A stretch of 35,019 bases of DNA from contig DFYS01000099.1 of assembly GCA_002383405.1 (NCBI GenBank), positions 20,525 to 55,543 on the forward strand. Direction: 5' to 3'. Below are positions 30,523 to 35,019 of this stretch, piece by piece; position 1 is the first letter of the stretch; every line of letters begins with the position of its first letter. A program made the position numbers and the translations under genes. The DNA comes from Moorella sp. UBA4076 (GTDB lineage: Bacteria; Bacillota; DSM-521; Neomoorellales; Neomoorellaceae). Under the pieces are notes generated by a model. The model did not search any database. It was not told the origin of the DNA and was given only the letters and a program-made list of their open reading frames with translations.

Positions 30523-31956
30523 ATGGAAATAAAAGCCTTTGATGTCGGCAGCACTTTTACTAAGGTTAATGCTTACCGGCTGGAAGCCGGCCGTTTACAG
30601 TGGCTGGCCCGCGCCCAGGCGCCGACGACGGTTCAGGATATCCGCGTGGGGCTGGAACAGGCGCTGAAAGGCTTACCGGGAGGCCCCGGCTTGCCAGACC
30701 TGGCGGGCCAGCAGGTTTTGGCTTCCAGCAGTGCCGCCGGGGGCCTGCGGATGGTGGCCATCGGCTATATGCCGCGGGTGACGGCCAAGGCTGCCCTGGA
30801 GGTGGCCATGAATGCCGGGGCCAGGGTCCTGGAGGTGTTATCCGAAGAGGATACCCCGGCCTATCGCCGGGAGGTCCTGCTGGAGATCAAGCCGGACATT
30901 GTTCTTCTTACCGGGGGGACCGACGGCGGCGATACTGACGCCCTATGGCAGAATGCCTGCCTCCTGGCGGATTTAAAGCTCCCGGCAGTGGTTATTATTG
31001 CCGGTAACAGCCAGGCCCAGGCCCGGGCGGCCGAGATTTTGGCAGCCGCCGGAGTCAGGCACCGGCGGGTGGCCAACGTTATGCCCACCATCCACGAATT
31101 GCGGGTCCAGCCGGCCAGGGAGGCCATTCACGGGGAGTTTATCCGCCAGATTACCCGAGCGCCGGGATTGCGTTACCTGGAGGGCCTGGTTCCCGGGGGT
31201 GAGGTTATCCCTACACCCGGGGCCGTCCTCATGGGGGCCGAACTTTTAGCCCGCGGCTATTATGAAGAAAAAGGGCTGGGGAGCCTGGTGGTTATTGACC
31301 TGGGCGGGGCGACTACGGATGTCCATTCTGTTATCCCCCAGTTAGAAGGACTTCCCCTGGAAGAGAGGGGCCTCATCTTGACCAATGAAAAACAGGTGGC
31401 CTACCGGACGGTGGAAGGGAACCTGGGCCTGCGGGTCAGTTGCCGGGGGATTGTGGAAACAGTAGGACCGCGCCAGGTTTTACTCCGGGCCAAACTCCCG
31501 GTTACCGAAGAGATGGAGCAGGAACTCCTGGCCTATTGCCAGCGGGTGGAAGGCCAGACGGAGACCCTGGCCGGGAACGAAAAAGAGCGTTGTTTTGACC
31601 GCGGCCTGGCCATAGCAGCCGTAGAAACAGCCTTGAAACGCCATGCCGGGCACTTAAGCCAGGAGTATAACCCGGTGATGGGCATCGCTCCCGGTACGCC
31701 CATGGGTCGGGACCTGCGGCCGGTTAAATATATCATTGCGGTGGGCGGTATTTTTACAGCCCTGCCGGGGGAAGAAGCCAGGGCGATTGTGCGGGAGGCC
31801 TTGGCCAACCGGGGCATTTCCCTTTTACCTCAAGAACCGGAGATCCTCATTGACGGCGACTATTTACTTTATTCCGTGGGCCTTATGGCATCCCGCCACC
31901 CCTATGAAACTCTTAATTTCGCTAAACAGTATTTCGGTTTACTTCCAGATCATTAA
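30523..31956 (+). CDS. GlmL/MutL-type ATPase, probable mutase chaperone
   Basis: A 477-residue protein of the glutamate-mutase-associated MutL (GlmL) family; it is not the DNA mismatch-repair MutL. It has the actin/Hsp70-like ATPase fold. Phosphate 1 is DVGSTFTK beginning at Asp7, and phosphate 2 is VIDLGGATTDVH with Asp259. A conserved TGGTDGGD segment lies between. The ATG at 30523 follows mii by 14 bases. In glutamate mutase operons this gene sits with the B12 enzyme and is thought to help its assembly or reactivation. Here the nearby B12 enzyme is Mgm, so a chaperone or reactivase role for Mgm is inferred. Confidence 0.87.
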   Translation: MEIKAFDVGSTFTKVNAYRLEAGRLQWLARAQAPTTVQDIRVGLEQALKGLPGGPGLPDLAGQQVLASSSAAGGLRMVAIGYMPRVTAKAALEVAMNAGARVLEVLSEEDTPAYRREVLLEIKPDIVLLTGGTDGGDTDALWQNACLLADLKLPAVVIIAGNSQAQARAAEILAAAGVRHRRVANVMPTIHELRVQPAREAIHGEFIRQITRAPGLRYLEGLVPGGEVIPTPGAVLMGAELLARGYYEEKGLGSLVVIDLGGATTDVHSVIPQLEGLPLEERGLILTNEKQVAYRTVEGNLGLRVSCRGIVETVGPRQVLLRAKLPVTEEMEQELLAYCQRVEGQTETLAGNEKERCFDRGLAIAAVETALKRHAGHLSQEYNPVMGIAPGTPMGRDLRPVKYIIAVGGIFTALPGEEARAIVREALANRGISLLPQEPEILIDGDYLLYSVGLMASRHPYETLNFAKQYFGLLPDH

Positions 31957-31972
31957 GGGAGAGGAAGCAACG

Positions 31973-32851
31973 ATGCGACCTACAACCAAGCTACGGCAGC
32001 TATTAAACCAGAAACAAATTCTAGTAGCACCGGGTGCTCACGATGTACTGGCGGCTAAGATTATTCAACAGGCGGGCTTTGAGGCCGTTTACTTCACCGG
32101 CTACGGCCAGGCAGCCAGCCACCTGGGGCAGCCCGATGTGGGGCTGCTTACCATGACGGAAATGGTAACCAGGCTCAATAATACCGCGGTCGCCGTCGAC
32201 ATTCCGGTTATTGCCGACGCTGATACCGGCTTTGGCAACGCCATTAACACCATGCGCACCGTCCGGGAATACGAGAAAGCCGGGGCGGCGGCCATCCAAC
32301 TGGAGGACCAGGTTTCACCCAAGAAATGCGGTCATATGCTCGACCGCCAGGTAGTCCCTGTGGAAGAAATGGTGAGCAAAATCAAAGCCGCAGTGGCAGC
32401 CAGGCGCGACCCCGACCTGGTAATTATCGCCCGAACGGACGCCCGGACCAGCAGGGGACTGGAAGAAGCCCTCGCCCGGGGGAGGGCCTACGAAGCCGCC
32501 GGTGCCGACGTGCTCTTCATCGAATCGCCGGAAACTGTGGACGAGATGAAGCAGATTTGCTCTTCTTTTAAAGTTCCTGTGTTGGCCAATATGGTAGAAG
32601 GCGGCCGTACTCCCCTCATGAAAGTTAAAGAGCTGGAGGAACTGGGCTACAGGCTGGTTATTTTCCCCACGGCATCGGTTTATACAGCCGCCAAAGCCTT
32701 AATTGATCTCATGGCTAATTTAAAGGCCAGCGGTACTACCAGGTATTTCATGGAACAGATGTTACCTTTTAGCGATTTCAACAAGCTTATCGGCCTGCCG
32801 GAGATTAAAGAACTGGAAAAAAAATACGCCACCAACGGCTGCTGTCATTAA
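31973..32851 (+). CDS. dml: 2,3-Dimethylmalate lyase (isocitrate lyase / PEP mutase family)
   Basis: A 292-residue TIM-barrel enzyme that cleaves (2R,3S)-2,3-dimethylmalate to propionate and pyruvate, the last step of the pathway. Metal-binding Asp82 and Asp84 lie in DADTGFGN. The lyase signature KKCGH is at 117-121, with Cys119 the expected general acid. The frame is open upstream inside the MutL-like gene to 31736, but ATG 31973 with AAGGGAGAGG upstream is the family-length start. A close alternative would be methylisocitrate lyase PrpB. The surrounding mii and dmdAB genes and lack of methylcitrate synthase favour dimethylmalate. Confidence 0.91.
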   Translation: MRPTTKLRQLLNQKQILVAPGAHDVLAAKIIQQAGFEAVYFTGYGQAASHLGQPDVGLLTMTEMVTRLNNTAVAVDIPVIADADTGFGNAINTMRTVREYEKAGAAAIQLEDQVSPKKCGHMLDRQVVPVEEMVSKIKAAVAARRDPDLVIIARTDARTSRGLEEALARGRAYEAAGADVLFIESPETVDEMKQICSSFKVPVLANMVEGGRTPLMKVKELEELGYRLVIFPTASVYTAAKALIDLMANLKASGTTRYFMEQMLPFSDFNKLIGLPEIKELEKKYATNGCCH

Positions 32852-32872
32852 TTGTGGAGAGGGATTAAGCAA

Positions 32873-34135
32873 ATGGGCATGACCATTACCGAAAAGATCC
32901 TGGCCGCCCACGCCGGCCTTGAACACGTGGAGCCAGGCCAGCTCATCAACGCCAAGGTAGACCTGGCCCTGGGGAACGACATCACTGCCCCGCTAGCTAT
33001 CCAGGAATTTAAAAAACTGGGCGTCAAGAAGGTCTTTGATCCGGAGCGGGTGGTTCTAGTGCCGGATCACTTCACCCCGGCCAAGGACATCCAGTCCGCC
33101 GAGCAGGCGAAAATATTACGCGAATTCGCCCGCGAGCAGGGGCTCACCAACTACTTCGAAATCGGCCGCATGGGCATCGAACACTGCCTGCTGCCCGAAG
33201 CCGGGCTGGTCGGCCCCGGGGATCTGGTCATCGGCGCCGACTCCCACACCTGTACCTACGGCGCCTTGGGGGCCTTCGCCACGGGGGTGGGCTCCACGGA
33301 CTTAGCCGCCGCCATGGTCACCGGCGAGCTATGGTTCAAAGTACCCGCAACCATCCTTTTTAGATACCACGGCAAGCTCCAGCCCTGGGTCGGCGGCAAG
33401 GACCTCATTATCTACACCATCGGCCAGATCGGCGTCGACGGCGCCCGCTACATGGCCATGGAGTTCACCGGAGAAGCCGTAAGAGAGCTCTCCATGGACG
33501 GCCGCTTCACCATGGCCAACATGGCTATCGAAGCCGGAGGTAAAAACGGCATTTTCGCGGTAGACGAAAAGACGAAGGCTTACATCCAGGGCCGCCTAAA
33601 ACGGGACTACCGCATTTACGCGAGCGACCCGGACGCCAGGTACGCCGAGACAATAGACATCGACGTCGCTAAAATCGAACCCCAGGTAGCCCTGCCGCAC
33701 CTGCCCGAGAACGCTCGGAGTGTTAAAGAAATAGGCGAGATCAAGATCGACCAGGTAGTCATCGGCAGCTGCACCAACGGGCGGCTGGAAGACTTAAGGA
33801 TAGCGGCGCAACTGCTGCGGGGCAAGAAGGTCCACCCGGAGGTACGCTTAATCATCATCCCCGGCACGCAAAAGATCTACGCCGGCGCCCTGGCCGAAGG
33901 GCTCATCACCATCTTTATTGAAGCCGGGGCGGCCGTATCCACGCCCACCTGCGGCCCCTGTTTAGGCGGGCATATGGGTATCCTGGCCAGAGGCGAACGG
34001 GCCGTAGCCACCACCAACCGCAACTTTGTCGGCCGCATGGGCCACCCGGAGAGCGAAGTTTATCTCGCCGGCCCGGCAGTAGCCGCCGCCAGCGCCGTCA
34101 AAGGGCGCATTGCCGCCCCCGAAGAGGCTATTTGA
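32873..34135 (+). CDS. dmdA: 2,3-Dimethylmalate dehydratase, large subunit
   Basis: A 420-residue aconitase-family large subunit (LeuC/HacA size class). With DmdB it hydrates 2,3-dimethylmaleate to 2,3-dimethylmalate. The [4Fe-4S] ligands are Cys300 in GSCTNGRLEDL and Cys360 plus Cys363 in CGPCLGG. The HTC motif in ADSHTCTYGALGAFATGVGSTD lies near residue 124. ATG 32873 is chosen, with GGAGAGGG about 10 bases upstream; TTG 32852 and ATG 32879 are alternatives. Substrate is assigned from the cluster. By sequence alone 3-isopropylmalate or homoaconitate dehydratase could not be excluded. The downstream spacer to dmdB is filled by a repeat element. Confidence 0.9.
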   Translation: MGMTITEKILAAHAGLEHVEPGQLINAKVDLALGNDITAPLAIQEFKKLGVKKVFDPERVVLVPDHFTPAKDIQSAEQAKILREFAREQGLTNYFEIGRMGIEHCLLPEAGLVGPGDLVIGADSHTCTYGALGAFATGVGSTDLAAAMVTGELWFKVPATILFRYHGKLQPWVGGKDLIIYTIGQIGVDGARYMAMEFTGEAVRELSMDGRFTMANMAIEAGGKNGIFAVDEKTKAYIQGRLKRDYRIYASDPDARYAETIDIDVAKIEPQVALPHLPENARSVKEIGEIKIDQVVIGSCTNGRLEDLRIAAQLLRGKKVHPEVRLIIIPGTQKIYAGALAEGLITIFIEAGAAVSTPTCGPCLGGHMGILARGERAVATTNRNFVGRMGHPESEVYLAGPAVAAASAVKGRIAAPEEAI

Positions 34136-34366
34136 GAGGTGAGAGGTGAGAGATGGGAGGGGGGGACGGGCAAGGGCACAACTGATGCCAATCCCCTATT
34201 CTCTGTCTATTTTGTGAAGAAGCGTCTAGGGGGGCACATGTTCCCCCGGAGAAACATGAAAATGCTGGGGATGAGGATACCGGGGCTTTAATCTGAAACT
34301 GGCGCCGCAAGTTTTGGCAGGCATCCCACCTCCAAATTCCCCTATCTCACATCTCATTTTCGGAGG
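34134..34366. repeat. Inverted-repeat intergenic element B (dmdA-dmdB spacer)
   Basis: The left arm at 34134-34160 begins in the dmdA stop codon and starts with GAGAGGT repeated in tandem (GAGAGGTGAGAGGTGAGAG). An imperfect inverse, ending ATCTCACATCTCAT, lies at 34324-34357 and runs into the dmdB Shine-Dalgarno CGGAGG. GAAACTGGCGCCGCAAGTTT at 34295-34314 matches the position and sequence of the palindrome in element A (11518-11538). The interior also has a GGGGG...CCCCC hairpin near 34231-34248. No ORF is present. Confidence 0.65.
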
Positions 34367-34374
34367 ATGATATC

Positions 34375-34875
34375 ATGCTTATTCAAGGGAAGTGCCACAC
34401 CTTCGGCAATGACATCGACACCGACGCTATCATTCCGGCGCGGTATCTGAATACCTCCGACCCTGGAGAACTCGCCCGTCACTGCATGGAAGACGCCGAC
34501 CCCACCTTTGCCGGGCGGGTAAAGGCCGGGGAAATAATAGTGGCCGGGAAAAACTTCGGCTGCGGCAGCTCCCGGGAGCACGCGCCGGTAGCCATCAAGG
34601 CCGCCGGGGTAGCGGCGGTCGTCGCCGCTTCCTTTGCCCGTATCTTCTATCGCAACGCCATCAATATCGGCCTGCCCATCTTCGAGTCGCCGGCCGCGGC
34701 GGCGGGGATAGCCGCCGGGGATGAAATAAAGATCGATGCCGGGAAGGGCGAGATAGTGAACCTGACGAAAGGGGAAACCTACCCGGTGGCATCTTTCCCG
34801 CCTTTCATGCAGGAACTTATTGCCGCCGGGGGGTTAATGCCCTATGTGGCCGGGAAGGTTGGAGGGTATTCTTGA
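34375..34875 (+). CDS. dmdB: 2,3-Dimethylmalate dehydratase, small subunit
   Basis: A 166-residue small subunit of the LeuD/aconitase swivel-domain family and partner of DmdA. The conserved motif FGCGSSREHAP is at residues 61-71, with Cys63. DIDTDAIIPARYLNT near the N-terminus is typical of this family. ATG 34375 has CGGAGG at 34361-34366, 8 bases upstream. The usual tight spacing between large and small subunit genes is broken here by a 239-base spacer with a repeat element. The next gene starts one base after its stop, so the transcript probably continues. Confidence 0.93.
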   Translation: MLIQGKCHTFGNDIDTDAIIPARYLNTSDPGELARHCMEDADPTFAGRVKAGEIIVAGKNFGCGSSREHAPVAIKAAGVAAVVAASFARIFYRNAINIGLPIFESPAAAAGIAAGDEIKIDAGKGEIVNLTKGETYPVASFPPFMQELIAAGGLMPYVAGKVGGYS

Positions 34876-34876
34876 G

Positions 34877-35019
34877 ATGGATAGATGGATAGTTGCTGCA
34901 GCCCTGGCTAGTAGCTTCCTCTGGCTAATTATCCTGGTTGCTAAAGCCCCGTTGAATGGGGGCTATTCCCTTTTGGTTATTGGCCTCAATCTATTATTCT
35001 ATGGCTATCTTTATTTTAT
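34877..35019 (+). CDS. Membrane protein, 3' truncated by window edge
   Basis: An open frame starts at ATG 34877, one base after the dmdB stop, with GGAGGG at 34861-34866. The 47 visible residues begin MDRWIVAAALASSFLWLII and form two hydrophobic helices (about 4-22 and 30-47). Proximity to dmdB suggests the same transcript. I do not recognise the family; an exporter, permease or small membrane protein is possible. The end is outside the window. Confidence 0.55.
   Translation, partial: MDRWIVAAALASSFLWLIILVAKAPLNGGYSLLVIGLNLLFYGYLYF

Noticed and set aside
29354..32851. Methylcitrate-cycle genes (prpF, prpB)
   Set aside because: No methylcitrate synthase or PrpD/PrpC is present, and the genes sit with mgm and dmdAB, which fit the 3-methylitaconate to dimethylmalate route.
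32873..34875. leuCD (3-isopropylmalate dehydratase)
   Set aside because: Sequence alone cannot fully exclude this, but the position after dml in a full nicotinate pathway and the absence of leuA/leuB favour dmdAB.

Overview
The window reads as chromosomal DNA of a GC-rich anaerobic Firmicute. The protein set (leucyl-tRNA synthetase, an Mrp/Mbh-type antiporter operon, a ComEA-like protein, UppP, and a B12- and Fe-S-dependent fermentation cluster) and the short GAGAGGTGAGA-type intergenic repeats suggest Moorella or a close relative. That genus assignment is an impression and was not tested. Every gene I can support lies on the + strand.

Layout. (1) 104-2596: leuS. (2) 2694-10207: an eleven-gene Mrp-like cation/proton antiporter operon. 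Its first eight genes follow the order of the membrane arm of archaeal Mbh hydrogenases (mbhA-H), with no hydrogenase genes. Two further antiporter-like subunits and a 73-residue membrane protein follow, and a strong intrinsic terminator closes the operon. (3) 10208-12386: a comEA-like gene and uppP, separated by repeat-rich spacers. (4) 12700-14631: a PrpR-type sigma-54 activator. (5) 14731-34875: a long co-directional cluster starting at a near-consensus sigma-54 promoter. It encodes a small DUF3311-type protein with a sodium:solute symporter, then a complete set of enzymes matching the nicotinate fermentation of Eubacterium barkeri. A membrane protein gene runs off the right edge.

Pathway inferred for the cluster: nicotinate is hydroxylated by NdhFSLM to 6-hydroxynicotinate. 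Hnr reduces this to 1,4,5,6-tetrahydro-6-oxonicotinate, and enamidase opens the ring to 2-formylglutarate plus ammonia. Hgd makes 2-(hydroxymethyl)glutarate, and a serine-dehydratase-like Hmd (one fused polypeptide here) makes 2-methyleneglutarate. The B12 mutase Mgm gives 3-methylitaconate, Mii gives 2,3-dimethylmaleate, DmdAB gives 2,3-dimethylmalate, and Dml cleaves it to pyruvate and propionate. Three accessory genes do not fit known steps: a UPF0280/ApbE-like protein touching hnr, an AA_synth (DUF1185) protein, and a GlmL/MutL-type ATPase next to the mutase.

The points most worth following are the full nicotinate pathway under apparent sigma-54/PrpR-type control, the hnr-UPF0280 pairing (Hnr of E. 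barkeri carries covalent flavin), the fused Hmd, the split molybdenum subunit, the third antiporter subunit lacking the TM7 lysine, and two related inverted-repeat elements that fill spacers from stop codon to Shine-Dalgarno.
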